A stretch of 64,000 bases of DNA, from the NCBI GenBank assembly GCA_029215795.1, contig JARDYH010000004.1:211770517-211834516 (forward strand), read 5' to 3'. Below are positions 11,905 to 23,889 of the stretch, in pieces. This stretch comes from Anniella stebbinsi. Lineage: Eukaryota > Chordata > Lepidosauria > Squamata > Anniellidae. How positions within the stretch are numbered: the stretch's first letter is position 1; each line of letters begins with the position of its first letter. Both the position numbers and the translations under genes were made by a program. A model generated the notes under the pieces. That model worked only from the letters and a program-made list of their open reading frames with translations, was not told the origin of the DNA and made no database searches.

Positions 11905-12118
11905 TGGCCAGATCTACACCAAGTAGGACATAGAGGCATGAAAGCGGTATATAAAAGGCAGGAGCCACACCAAGCAGGATATTGTGGAATATGGTATGTG
12001 CCAATGCGCCCCAACAGTTGTTGATGCACTTCAATACTGCTGTAATACAGTAGTGTAGCTCCTGCCTTTTATATACTGCTTTCATACCGCTATATCCTGC
12101 TTGGTGTAGATCTGGCCC
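11905..12118. mobile_element. Palindromic element, GATCTACACCAAGCAGGATA family
   Basis: A foldback with GGCCAGATCTACACCAAG at the left and the inverted CTTGGTGTAGATCTGGCCC at the right. Internal blocks include GCGGTATATAAAAGGCAGGA and CAACAGTTGTTGATGCACTT. Relatives are at 18034-18169, 28440-28612, 53453-53705 and 13918-13982. It is non-autonomous; the superfamily is uncertain. Confidence 0.75.
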
Positions 12119-13068
12119 TAGTCATTCACTGGTTTCACAAACAAGTGCTCATGTGGAATGACCAAGACAACAAATGTTTATGAAAGCTTTAGATGGGAAA
12201 GAGGAAGAAAGTTTTTTCCCCCTGTCTAAACATGCAAGAATTATGCCTTAATTTCATCGAAACAATCTTCTGTGAATTATCCCTTTGGCTCTGTGATGCA
12301 CACACTACCTAGTGCTCACAGCTTCCTAAGTTTTCTTTTTTTTAAAAGTAGTTTATCTGGGTGCCTGAAGACAGATGGGCATTTCTTTGTATTTCTGCGA
12401 GTTAGTTTGACAAATGCAGTAATCATGCCAGGCGCTAAATCAGGGCAGTTTGTACTGACACATCCAATTTCCTTTGATACACACGTAGTAAAATCCATGT
12501 GCTCCTAAGTCTCTTGGATGCTGTAATCAACATGTAATATCTGTAGAAAATAACTTTCTGTGCTCCTTTGAAATGTAGCTACCCTATTCTAGACTGCATG
12601 CCAAATGAACCCATTTCTACAGAGTTTATTTAGTATAGTGCTTAACTGTATAGTTAGCTTATCTTTGAAGCCTTTATTGGTGGAGCGTTAACACTGTCAA
12701 TTGTCACATAAACCTTTCTGCTGCACAAGGCTTTAACCCCTTGAGCCTCATACAGATCCCCCCTCTCAAGTGCCTTCATTTTAACAGCACTGACTCAACA
12801 GCTGTCTTTGAGAAATCACTTTAAGCAATATCTTCCCACTATTAGCTTATATCACAAACTGTTCCTCATACAGAATACCCAAGGCATGGGCAGGTTTATA
12901 GACAATTTTGATGGAAAAGGAGGACAACAGTTTTCTCATTCTCACACCTTACTTCCACAAGCAGTAGAAAGATCTAGCCCAGATCTAGACCTCTTCTCAT
13001 ATCAATCCCATTCCAGCATGGTGACGCTACATCCCTCTTGCACATTTATACCTTGTAGAACAGACAAT

Positions 13069-13591
13069 GGCCATTTCTACACCAGGCCTGGAATCACCCC
13101 TGGCTGGTCCCTGTGCATTCACATAATGAACAGGGACTCACGGGGGCGGGCAGGCATGGGATTTCCCAGGGATAATGGATCCCTGGGAAATCCCAGTTTT
13201 TCTTCCTGAGATCACAGAAGATGTTGGCGCCCATCCTGGCTACTGCCGTGCTTACTCACGAGTAAGCGCAGCAGCAGAAATGGGCACAGAGCCGCACCGC
13301 GTGGCTCCATGCCCATTAGGGGAGGGGGTGGCACCAGTTTCACCACCCCCGGGAGGGCAGGGAGGGGGGTGGGGGCCCGATCGCATACAGTTTTTTAAAA
13401 CTTATCTTAGCACACGAGCGCTCATGCATGAAGCTCCGGGGCCCAGGGAGAACAAAATGGCGGGCACGATGCCTGGGAGGAAGTGGAACTTCCGCTTCCT
13501 TCATGAAGAAAGAAGAGGACGATCCCAGGAGCAGGTAAGTTTGGGATCATCCTCTTGCCCTCCCTCTACACCCTGTGGTGTAGAAAGGGTC
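13069..13591. mobile_element. Non-autonomous DNA element (TTTCTACACCA ends)
   Basis: Ends GGCCATTTCTACACCA and the inverted TGGTGTAGAAAGGGTC, flanked by AAT on both sides (13066-13068 and 13592-13594). The interior is CpG-rich and includes a perfect hairpin around GGGATTTCCCAGGGA / TCCCTGGGAAATCCC at about 13159-13192. No coding capacity is supported. The TCTACACC core is shared with the families at 11905, 46412 and 57319. Confidence 0.65.
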
Positions 13592-13669
13592 AATGATATA
13601 TATCACGATTTTGAGGATAATACAGACTAAAAAGTAGGAAATGTTATTAGGAAAGTGTTAGAAAAGTGG

Positions 13670-13906
13670 AGAGCCAGTGTGGTATAGTGGTTAGAGTGTT
13701 GGACTGGGAGTCAGGAGATCTGGGTTCTAGTCCCCACTCAGCCATGAAGCTCACTGGGTGATTTTGGGCCACTCACAGACTCTCAGCCCAACCTATGTCA
13801 CTGGGTTGTTGTTGTGAGGACGAATGGAGAGGAGGAGGATTATACATTCAATGGGTTCATTAAGGAGGAAAAAAAGTGGGATATAAATATAATAAATAAA
13901 TAAATG
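13670..13906 (+). mobile_element. tRNA-derived MIR/CORE-like SINE
   Basis: A polymerase III A-box-like TATAGTGGTTAGAG lies near 13683 and a B-box-like GGTTCTAGTCC at 13723-13733. A conserved AAGCTCACTGGGTGA core and an AATAAATAAATAAA tail follow. The plan is tRNA-like head, core and short simple tail. It closely matches 54649-54875. Confidence 0.88.
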
Positions 13907-13917
13907 GAATGTGTAAT

Positions 13918-13982
13918 GTTCCCCAACAGTTATCAGTGCACTTCAATACCGATAAAAAAACACTAGCATAGATCTAAGCCAT
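13918..13982. mobile_element. Fragment of the GATCTACACCAAGCAGG family
   Basis: Contains CCCCAACAGTTATCAGTGCA and CTTCAATACCGATA, then a CATAGATCTAAGCC end, matching the central and terminal parts of 28440-28612. Confidence 0.55.
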
Positions 13983-13984
13983 AG

Positions 13985-14360
13985 GGGCTGTTTTACAGGA
14001 TTGGATTGCTCATTGCAAGAGAATCCAATTGGAAACTTCAGTTGATGTTTTGTATTGTTTAATTCTTTGCGATATCTGTATATTTATATATTTGCAATAT
14101 ATTTATTTACAGTATTCTCTAGTTTGGTCCGGTGCTAATTAGTTTGTTTTCATGATTGCTGCTATTTATTGTTATTTTATTATTGATTGTTATTGCTGTC
14201 TTTATGCTCTCTCTTACCTTAAATTTTTTTAAAAAAAATGTTTTATGGTGATCTAGATTTATGAAATGTTGCGATTTTATATTTATGCAGTGGAAAGCAC
14301 CCTGTGAGTGCTTGGCCCTAGAAGGTGGTTTGTAAATAATGTAAATAAATAATTGAAATT
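13985..14360 (+). mobile_element. LINE 3' tail, degraded
   Basis: A T-rich stretch ending AGAAGGTGGTTTGTAAATAA followed by TGTAAATAAATAATTG, resembling the 3' tails of the L2-like copies. The 5' limit is uncertain. Confidence 0.45.
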
Positions 14361-14404
14361 TTTTATGGTTATCTGTAATATAGATAGGTAGATAGGTGAT
14401 GAAA

Positions 14405-14452
14405 GAAATAAAAAAAGAAAAGAAAAGAAAGAAAAAAAGAAAGAAGAGATGA
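14405..14452. repeat. Purine-rich (AAAG)n low-complexity stretch
   Basis: Irregular AAAG and GAAA repeats on the plus strand. Confidence 0.85.
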
Positions 14453-15811
14453 GACACACAGACAGCCAAAATTCTTCTTAATACAACTTCAGTCCCCATC
14501 CCTAGCATAGCAACAGCGTACACTTGTAGCTGTCCAAGCATGGCATCTGCAGGGAGCATTTGTAGCTCTCCAGGCATGGGTATCCCTCTGGGTGAGCCAT
14601 AATATCTAGATTCTCAGTTTACATTTAAAAAAAGAGCAAATATCTAGCCCTTCTAGAACTCAAGATGTAAGGCAAAATGTTCTGCCACCTTTTGCCCATT
14701 TGTTTTGTGAGAAAGTATCCTGCTCCATGCAGCTCCTAGAAGCTAGCGTTTTCTCATGCACTCTAGTAATAAATAATGCTCCGGCAAAGGTACCTAAATC
14801 TATTGTGTGTTTCCCTACGGAGCAGATTCAAGGAGTGGACTGCAAGCTGAGCAGATAACCTCCTCCCCCTCAATATTAACCACATCTTTCAGCCCTGTAA
14901 TGGTTGTTGGCCCAAGAGCCATTACAGAGGCGAAAGGAGCCAGGAAAAGCAATGAGGGTTTCAGCTACAGAGGGAAACATAGATTTGGCATACAAATTTC
15001 TCAGAGAAACCAGACACTAACTACAGACCTGGTATAAAAACTCAGTATTGTTGGGCACTTGCTGGGGTTCCAGCATCCTGGCATGGCCCACAACTGCACT
15101 GAAGCCTGCCCAAAATCCTCCAGGCAGCCAGCTTGAAGCTGTTATTTTAATTTCCCTGCTATTCTACTGAGTTAACACTGCTCTAGGGCATTGTGGGAAG
15201 TTCAACTGGTGGCTCCAAGCTGCCCTGTGCTGACAGTCCAACAATGCCAGAAGGAAGCCCACCTGGGGCAACACAAGGACAAAGGTCGGTGGCAATGCGC
15301 AGCAATGAGGAACTGCAACATTTATCTTGCCACACTCTTTAGGATGAAATAATATGTATTAATACAAAGCAAATACATCAGCGATGGACTTGCATTAATT
15401 ATATGTTTATGGAGGCAGAGTGAAGTAAATGAGTACGATGGAACTTGGCAAGTAGCCAAATGAATAATAAACCACTTTAAGATTGTCTGGAGACAACCCA
15501 AAGAATATTATAGTCATCAGGCAGTTGCAACCAGCCCTTGGATAATTATAAGCATTTGTAAACGATTAAGGGCCATGAGATATCAATATGGGCTTTTATT
15601 AAAGTGGCATTTCGGAAAAGGGTATGATACTAAATCTTCCTTTCACTACTTGTTTGACTGCTGGTTCCATCCCATCCCCTGTTCTCCCCCACCCCAGTTT
15701 TTAGAGTATTTGATTTGTTCAAATGAGTGGCTTAGATTTATTGTTTTTTAAAAAAAACAACTTTTAATGACATTTATAAGGCACTATGGGGACCAAATAG
15801 GTAAAAGGCAG

Positions 15812-15836
15812 TATATATATATATATATATATATAA
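15812..15836. repeat. (TA)n microsatellite
   Basis: About 12 TA units. Confidence 0.93.
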
Positions 15837-16107
15837 AATAAAAAACTTACGGTTTACAAAAACAATGTTAAGGCTCTACAGTTTCCAACCAAGCACCAAA
15901 AAGCAGGGAAATTGGGAGTTAAGGCTCCCAAGCCTTAACGCCACATCCTCCCTAAGGAGGCAGAAAGTGCAAGTGAAATTCTCATTCTCCCAAAGCAGAT
16001 AAACCATGAGGACAGGGTGGAGAATTGATATGCAGAGGTGACTGTGGGGTTGTGGAAAACTGATCACAAACAACTTAGGGCCACCTACTTCTCTTTTTTT
16101 GTTTAGA

Positions 16108-16245
16108 GCAGCCCTTCCCCAACTTGGTGCCCTCCAAAGGTGTTGGACTACAACTCCCATCATTGCAAGTCAGTATGTCCCATGGTCAGGAATGCTGGGA
16201 CTTGTCATCTCAAACACCTGGTAGGCAGCAGGATGGGGAATGCTG
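16108..16245. mobile_element. Palindromic hAT-type MITE (CAGCCTTTCC family)
   Basis: Left end AGCAGCCCTTCCCCAACTTG, right end GATGGGGAATGCTG; internal arms GGACTACAACTCCCATCAT and GCTGGGACTTGTCATCTC. It is diverged and no target duplication is visible. Confidence 0.65.
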
Positions 16246-18033
16246 TTCCATACCCTTACCAAATACAGGGTCTGCCCAATACTTTTCTCTCACACACATC
16301 TCGCATATAGCAGCACTCTTGATAACAAAAGGGGCACTATTCATTACAGATCTAGAACCTTTCAACGTTGTACTTAAAACTTAACACCGGCCCAAACTAA
16401 TTAAATGAAGTGTTTGAAGCTTTCAACTTATAGCAGTATGGACCAAACTCTTAGAAAAGAGGGAAGGAGCACTGTGTGTGTATGGGGTGGGGTGGGGATA
16501 GAAAGAAAGGTATAGCACCTATTCCCAGGAGAGATCTGAAGACCAGGTTATCATGGATCCAGAGGAACCACACCCTGCTTCACCAGGGAGCAAAAGAGCA
16601 AACTGGCCTTATGAAGATAGCCCAAAATACTCTCAGAGCCAAAGGAATGCATGTTCCAGAAGAGAAATAGAAACTCTTCTTCTTCACTCAAAAAGTCTGT
16701 GCTATAGAGGCAGCGGCCATTTCACTCACCCACCCAGCATTCTAAGGCAGGAGGGAGGGGGGAGAGCGACGCTATTGAGCGTGTGTCAGTGTCGCATTAT
16801 GAGGGAAGATGGCCGCCTCATTGACTTGAATGAGAAGTTAAAATAGTCCTTAAAAGTCAACCAAAGGGAATTTTAAAAAAATGAAAAGCTTTCCATCAAC
16901 TACAGTCAAGGAGGAAGAAGACCCCACCACTTGATTAGTTAATAAGGCTCTAGAAATTATGCAAATTGAGAGCACAAAAAGTCTCAACCCGGAAGTAAAT
17001 TTTACAAAAGCAGGGAGAGAGGTTTGTATTCCTTTTCTACCTTAAACTGCTCTCCTTCCCTCAATCTTTCACCAATCTTCTTGAAATTTTCAGGTAATGT
17101 AAAACAAACATTTCTTTCTGGCACCTGTAAATTTCAGAAAGGTTGATAAACATTTTCGATTTTTATGGCTGTTAGAATGCCCCCCCCCAATTATCACTTT
17201 AACATGGTGGAATGTGTTTTTTACTGACGGCCCTTAACAATGGAGGCACGGCTGTGCCTCCATTAATATGGGTTGGATCTAGTCAACCTTGCACAGAATG
17301 TATATTCCTAGAGATCTCAAAATCTGTTTCTTTTCTTGCAGATATAGCCCAAAGATTCCGGGCATTTTCCTATTTTCAAAGAGAAAGCTTTTGTATATAT
17401 TAAAAATGTTAACACTTGACAGTTAATTTTTGGACTGCCCTGGCAAGATCAGGCCAGATTGCTGCACCACACTGAATAAATTGTTTAGTTGTCATTCTTC
17501 TTTATTTCAAAATTTGCATTTTAATTCTCCTACTTAGTGATGTTTTAGTGAATCTTGAACCTTCACCCTGTAAGTCAGCCTCCAAAACAGGGAGCTTCAA
17601 CAGCTGTTGCTTGCCTTTCCGATACAAGGTTGGGAGGGAGGAAAAGGAGAACAGAACAAAATTGCAGACCAATACAGATTTTCTGCCCTTTATTTTGTCT
17701 GTAAAATGCCAGAAGAATCTAAAATAATACACAGTCAACATAAAAGAGAATGAGAAATGAGACAAAATGCATTTCCCAAGAAAGGATCCTATTCTTTTCA
17801 CCTTTCAATGAATGCAGAGAATATTTTTGCCTGTCTAAGCACCCGTAAAACATTAAAAATGAATGTTTTCAAACAGTGAAAATGGCTATCTTTTAATCTC
17901 AGGCCTAAAGAATGCCTCGGCAATAAAATGGCACAAAACCCACAATTAAGGTTTTTTTTTTTATATGATTGATTGGTTTCTTCATGAGGAATTTGCAACC
18001 ATGGCACAGAGTGCCAGAATGAAAATACCTGTC

Positions 18034-18169
18034 CTGGGCAGGATCTATGCTACTGCTTTAAAATGGGTTATAACAGTAGTGACAACTGTTGGGGCCCAGG
18101 AAACACTCCATATACAGTTTTCAAACCGTTTTCAAAGTGCCATATCCTGCTTGGTGTAGATCTGGCCCT
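18034..18169. mobile_element. Palindromic element, GATCTACACCAAGCAGG family, shortened copy
   Basis: Left end GGGCAGGATCTATGCTACTG, right end ATATCCTGCTTGGTGTAGAT followed by CTGGCCC. It retains GACAACTGTTGGGGCCCA, the central block of the family. The left arm is shorter than the right. Confidence 0.65.
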
Positions 18170-18667
18170 CATCTTAACTTCTAGTCCATTTGTTACCATT
18201 CAGAAATGTCCTCTGGGCAAGGCATTTGTCTCTTTTTAAAAAGAAAAGAATGCTTCTAAAATAATACCTAAAACATTCTTTGAAATGTGTTTTACTTGTA
18301 CCAACTACTTTTGATTTCTGGTATGAGGTCTATGCTCTCATCATATTCTGTTTTCATGTAAAAAAAAAATACTTGAGATTTTAAAGCAAAGTTTTTTTTT
18401 AAAAAAAGACATACCTGATCTCAGAGCCCTGTATAAATGAGTGTGCTGAAATCAGGAATTCCATGAAGCTACAATTTCCATGGTGGCACTCTTGGGAAAT
18501 GAAATGGGATATGTTAACTGCTGATCCATGATCAAGCCTAATGCAAAAATCCCATTTTATAAAATCCCTAGGCGGGGGCAAATTAATCACACTTTACCTA
18601 GCTGATTTTTGTTTAGGAAATAGTCAGTAAGGGAAGAGGGTTGAGCAATTTTTGGTCTGTGCTATGT

Positions 18668-19114
18668 TAGGGACGGGCGAACATGCCGCCACCATTCATC
18701 CCTGCTGTCCCCACTCATGGCACCATGTGACCTTCTTTTGTGCTTCGACGAGTGTCCAATGACATTGTGAGCCTGCCTGCCTTCATCGGGATCCTCCATT
18801 GTGCTCCACTGTGCACAATTTCCAGAGCTTCATTGTTGCGTACAATGGTGGCACCGGAAATTGTGCATTTCCCCCGTTGTGTAAATGGGGCCTCTACAGC
18901 CACAATTTACGCAACAGGGGAAATTACGTAATTTCCAGAGCTTCCATTGTCACGCACAATGGAGGCTCTGGATGAGGGCAGCACTTGGTGGGCCATGCAG
19001 GCACTTGACTGCTGGGCCTGTGAATGTACAACAGGTGCCTGACTAGGTATGTGTGGGGCAGATGTGGGGCATCCGTTGGACTCCCGGATCCAGTCAGGTG
19101 CCACGACATCCCCA
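18668..19114. mobile_element. hAT-like non-autonomous element (TAGGGACGGGCG end)
   Basis: Left end TAGGGACGGGCGAAC, right end near CACGACATCCCCA. The centre is a foldback: GGAAATTGTGCATTTCCCCC, GGGGCCTCTACAGCC, then CAACAGGGGAAATTACGTAA. The TAGRGATG-type terminus is that of the elements at 24379, 37836 and 43796. Confidence 0.6.
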
Positions 19115-21099
19115 TCTTCAACCCAACTATGTTCCTTAAGCTTCAATCAGGTGATCTGTGGAAAGCCTGAAGAACAGCCCAGAATATCCATACTTGGAAA
19201 TGGATTTCATTTCTTATTTCTGATTGCAGTGACCAAGGCCATTTTGACCAAGGCCAGAACATGAAACCTGCTGCAAAAGGCTGAGGGAGAATTCATTTGG
19301 TCTGCAAAGCAAAGTAATTTGCGTTTCTTGGACTAATACGTGGATCAGAACACAACTATCCTTTTAATTGTACAGTTCTCTATAATTTGGCATGCAGCTC
19401 TTGCTCAAACATTACATACAAAATGCATATCTTAGGGGAATCTGTATTTGTATGTGTGTGCTTAAATTCACAAACTGATATAGAAAGTGGATGGAATCTA
19501 TTGTTGACTGACAGCATGTGAAAAAATTCAGTAAGAAAATTTGCAAAAAATTACCTAATTTACGTTAGTACATAACATTTGTATTGTCCCCATTCCATTC
19601 GACTTTTCCCCACATATATTTTCTAGCAGAAACTTCCATATTTTCCTATGAATGAATATGAGTTCATTTCGGGAAACTAAACTCACACAAAAATCCGGTA
19701 GTCCGCAGAATCTGTGAACTCATCTTAGTCTGTCTCAAATTTCTCTAGTATCCTTAAGCCCCATTATTATCTTCAATCAGTAAATGGAGATAACAGCAGG
19801 GGTTCTCCTTCACACACCACTCCCCCTCTCAGTTGAGAAGGTGAGTGACCCACTAAGCCCTTCACCTGCTCCATGTTCTCCACTATGTGTGCTGTTTCGG
19901 GGGGGGGGCAAGGCAGGGGAGTGAGCCATCAGCAGAGAATCAGTTCCAAGTAGGCATCACCAACACATGAGCTCATCAAAAATTTCTGAATTCCATCTTG
20001 AAGCTCGTTCTGACTTGAGCCTGTATCATATTGCAAGCTTTGGGTTGTTAGTTTTCCACACAGAAATCCATGAGCATTTTCATGTGTATGTTTTCCAAAT
20101 GTACACATCAATAGTGTGCATCTTTGAAATGTATGCATTCTTCTCCCATTGATTAAAGTGTATTTGTGCACATTTGTTCCAAAAGTACTCATGCTGTCAA
20201 ACTCATTTTGGGGTCCACGAATGACACTGCAAGCTTGGAAATGTATGGACTTTGACCACAGGAAATGTCAGATCTGGGTAAATCTTGATCAGAAACAAAG
20301 TGAAATGAATTTCTCATTCAGACCTAGTTCCAAAGCAAGGTCAGAGGGTAATCCAGGTCTGAGCAGGCAGGATTCAAGCAGATAGCAAGGTAGCCAGGCA
20401 GGTTCTATCCCAAAGAAAAAGTTTGAAAATAGTCCAAGGTCTGAGCACAGCAGCATTCAGTGAAGAAAGTTAAGCAGTCATGGAATACAGAAGTAGAAAC
20501 CAATACACAGACATTTCTCCAGCAACACTCTGTCTGAGCCTGAGACTTTTAAATTTGAGCTCCCTAAGCCCCAACCAGGGCTCAGCTGTAGGTCATCAGA
20601 GGTCCTCTGAAAGAGGTCTTACTCATGAGGAGTGCCTTGCTTGTAAGTTGCCCTTCACCCACAAGGAGCTTTCTTTTGTAAGTGTGCAGTTCTGACTGCT
20701 ATCTTTGCTTGTATCTTTAGATGTCGGCATTCACAGAGGCTAGAAGGTTGCTCAACATTCACCTCCAGTTCAAGAGCAGAATCTTCCACATCTTGAGAGG
20801 GCAGACCCAATGCCATCACCCTCAAGGATCCAGGATCTTCTTGATTAGCATGTTGTTTGAACAGGGTCCCAGGGTGCTCCTTTAGCCAATCCCTCTGTTG
20901 GGGTAGTGATCAAAATGCTGGCTGAAGGAGTGTTCCCCCAGGTGGCACCTTGGACGATGTCAAGGGGTGTGGCTCTGCCCACTGATGTCATCCAACCTAC
21001 CAAGAGCTTGGTGTGTGTGTTTGTGGCTGTAGGTGGCTGTGGGTGATCTACCCCATTCAGCTTTAGCTCCCCAGCCCTGGCCTAGGGCCCATAATTTTC

Positions 21100-21402
21100 A
21101 TAATGAAGTCCATCAGGAGAAGAGCCTTTAGTGTGGTGGCCCCTTTTGTTTGGATTTTATTTGGAGGTCAGGCAGGAGCCAACACTGTGCTACTTCTGGG
21201 CCTGCTGAAAACAGCTCTTTTCCAGGAAGCATTCCTTAACTGACAACCCACAGTTTTTATTGGTGTTCTGTTTTGAAAATGAACAATTTTAATATGCTGT
21301 TTTAATCTATTTACCTTTTTACTGTTTTATTTCTTACGTTTGCCCCTCTGAAATCTATTTTAGATAGGGAGTGGTATATAAATAGTGTAAATAAATTACA
21401 TG
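21100..21402 (+). mobile_element. L2-like LINE 3' end
   Basis: Contains AGAGCCTTTAGTGTGGTGGC, CTTTTCCAGGAAGCATTCC and a GTGGTATATAAATAGTGTAAATAAATT tail, parallel to the fuller copy at 23890-24333. Truncated and decayed. Confidence 0.65.
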
Positions 21403-22787
21403 AATAACATGACTCAGCTTTACTGTGTTTTTTGATGATGATGGTGCTAAAGAAAAATGTTATTAAAACGTGAGTAATGTCTGTATTTTGATTTTGGGGA
21501 CAACAGCAACATCAACAACAGCAGTGCGCTGAAACCCTCCAACAATGTTTAAATGTGGGGGAGGGGGACAAAGTTTGAGAATTCTGGCTTTAACCTTTGC
21601 CCTGCCAGAGAGCTTTAGCTATTAGACAGTATAGAATAAATAAATAAATAAATAATCCCTCACTCGCCCTGCATTCTGATCAGAACCATGGTGCGTCAAA
21701 GGGTTAAAGCTTCCCCTGCATGGTCCATGGCTTTTTGTTGAAGGGAAATCAACTGCATAAGACAAATGATGTGACAAACTTCACATCTAGTTCAGCTCTT
21801 ATTTAAAATGGAGGCTCCAATTTCTATTGGGATCTTTTGTTTATTTGTTTTCCAGATGCATCACATTTTAAAGATTCATTTCAAACGCACTATCAGTTGA
21901 ACGTGTTGCTTATCTGTGGATCCGAAGTGAGCATTCAGAGTCATTTTCCCCTCAGCCAACTAATTAGGACTTATATGGAAATAAAAAACTTCTTTCAAAG
22001 GCTTTTATTTTCGTTGTTGGCAAGATAATTTAAAGTAGAATGGAGTTTTCTATCAACCAGAAATAATAGGGACTGTTTTTTTCCTGCTCCCTTAATAAAT
22101 CAAATGAACAGGTCCCGTTGAAGTCAAAAGAATTTGGACTATTTTACAAAGCAGAACATAATGCAAATAACAGTTTGCTCTGCAGAAATACATAATTCCA
22201 AACATAAATTATGCTCTATCACTCCTCTAATGAAAGGCAATCACCGATAACCAAGATAAAAGTCAAATGCAATTCTAGTGTGTTGAACTTAAAACCTATG
22301 ACATTGATAAATGGATATGTAAATGAATGCAGTCCCTTTCTACGATGGGAGGTATTTGGATTAGCATGATATTTATTCTGGATTCCAGCCCAGTTTTGTT
22401 GTAGTGAGATTTATTGTAAACACCAAAAGCTGATTTTCCTTCATCCAGCAAGGATATTGCTGGGCATAATTTCAATAATGCCAGCTAAGTATTTCCTTTT
22501 AAACTAAGAAATTAAATAATGCCAGCAAAGAAGGTGCATTATTTCTAATAAAGGAAATGCAAACACAATTCATTTGATTACCAAGATGTAAGTCAGTCTA
22601 ATTATGCTCACATTTTATTTTAATTTTTTTTTTAAAAAAAATCTCCTTTTCTCCTCTGGAGACAAAATGAGCACAGAAAGGTGTGTATGTGGGGGTGGGG
22701 GGGGAGGTGCGTGGGGAGAGATAAAAGCCCTGTCTGCAATATGTAAAGGTCTTGAGATGGTGAATCAGGATGTTCTTTATAGATGAA

Positions 22788-22970
22788 GGATGCAATCCTA
22801 CACATACTTATCTGGGAATAGACCCCATTGAACTCAATGGGTCTTATGTCTAAGAAGACATACATACAGTAGGACACTGCTGTAAGGCTCCAATCCTATA
22901 CCACTCAACGGGTACTAAGCCCTATTGAACTCAGTGGAACACACTTGTGAGTAGATAGCCATAAGGTGTC
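22788..22970. mobile_element. Two short MITE-like units (GCAATCCTA...CATTGAACTCAATGGG)
   Basis: Two adjacent diverged units each carry an AATCCTA start, a C(C/T)ATTGAACTCA(A/G)TGG centre and an ACTTATCT or GAGTAGATA-type block. Relatives are at 27929-28016, 39635-39735 and 61591-61678. The family has Harbinger-like ends but no target duplication is certain here. Confidence 0.55.
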
Positions 22971-22990
22971 AAAGAAGATATAAACTTTAA

Positions 22991-23035
22991 GGATGCAATC
23001 CTATGCGTGTTTAGACAGAAATCAAATCCTGCAAC
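22991..23035. mobile_element. Harbinger-like MITE, left end only
   Basis: GGATGCAATCCTATGCGTGT and TTAGACAGAAATC after TTTAA match the left ends at 1537 and 63445. It is cut off by the hAT-like element that starts at 23036. Confidence 0.55.
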
Positions 23036-23245
23036 CAGGGATGGGTGGACTCACCCACGTCCCGCTCTGTCAGATGCTCACCAAGTTGCAGCCTCCATCC
23101 TCCTTCTCTTACATTGCTGCACGAGCTTCCTTGTCTGGAGCCTCCGATGGGCCAAACAAGAGCGGCTCTAGAAATTGCATCTTTCCCAAGTTGAGCAAAT
23201 GCCGGCCGTAATGGCTCCATTTATGCACAATTAATGGCGTGAATG
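23036..23245. mobile_element. hAT-like element fragment (CAGGGATGGG end)
   Basis: Starts CAGGGATGGGTGGACTCACC and holds CTAGAAATTGCATCTTTCCC, a block shared with 18668-19114. It stops at the foldback element beginning at 23246. Confidence 0.5.
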
Positions 23246-23575
23246 TAGGCTGACCAGATAAAATCCAGGTCAGGGCTCATGTAACTTTAACAGTTGTAGA
23301 GAAAAGGGAATTTCAGCCAGTGTCATTTGTATGCAATTAGTTCCTGGTGAAATTCCCTCTTCATCTCAACAGTTAAAGGTGCAGGCACTATACTAGAGTG
23401 ACCATATACAAAAGAAGGCAGGGCCCCTGCAACTTTAACTGGTGTGATGAAGAGGGAATTTCACCAGGAACTAATTGCATACAAATGACACTGGCTGAAA
23501 TTCCCTTTTCTCTACAACTGTTAAAAGTTATAGGAGCCCTGTCCTCCTTTTCATATGGTCAGCCTGACGCTAAGT
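23246..23575. mobile_element. hAT foldback element with mismatched arms
   Basis: Left end TAGGCTGACCAGATAAAATC belongs to one terminal subtype; the right end CCTTTTCATATGGTCAGCCT belongs to the other (compare 38219-38536). The interior is the usual inverted repeat with a CTATACTAGAGTGACCATAT junction. Flanks CGTGAATG and GACGCTAA do not match, so no target duplication survives. Confidence 0.8.
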
Positions 23576-23642
23576 CATGGTTCACACGACATGCTAAGCC
23601 ATAATGTTTAGCTCAAAATGCTTAGTGTGCCATCTGAACAGG
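23576..23642. mobile_element. Short palindromic MITE (TTCACACGACATGCTAAG)
   Basis: A foldback with GGTTCACACGACATGCTAAG paired to CTTAGTGTGCCATCTGAACA. It resembles the 63678-63764 unit in its ACGACA terminal motif. Confidence 0.5.
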
Positions 23643-23647
23643 GTATA

Positions 23648-23660
23648 TACATATATATAT

Positions 23661-23692
<32 letters not shown>
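23648..23692. repeat. (TA)n plus (GA)n microsatellite
   Basis: A short TA run passes directly into about 14 GA units. Confidence 0.9.
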
Positions 23693-23696
<4 letters not shown>

Positions 23697-23710
23697 ATAC
23701 TTAGTATAGT

Positions 23711-23835
23711 TCAGGGGTGAGCAAAAAGTAGAATTTGAGATGTTTTGGATTTCAACTCCCAGCATTCCCAACCATTGGCCATGTTGACAGTGGCTCCTGG
23801 GAGTTGAAGTCCAAAACATCTGGAGATCTACCTCC
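23711..23835. mobile_element. Palindromic hAT-type MITE (diverged)
   Basis: Arms GATGTTTTGGATTTCAACTC at about 23738 and GAGTTGAAGTCCAAAACATC at about 23801 form a strong hairpin. The interior CCAACCATTGGCCATGTTG matches 2549-2683. Confidence 0.65.
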
Positions 23836-23889
23836 TGTTTTCCTCTGTATAGTTCATATACTACTTGAACCACAAATCAACAGTGTTCC

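Noticed and set aside
13670..13906. Functional tRNA gene
   Set aside because: A-box and B-box-like motifs are present but there is no complete cloverleaf; it is a SINE with copies elsewhere in the window.
14119..14577. 152-codon open frame on the minus strand
   Set aside because: Low-complexity (poly-Phe/Leu from AAAG repeats) plus LINE-tail sequence.
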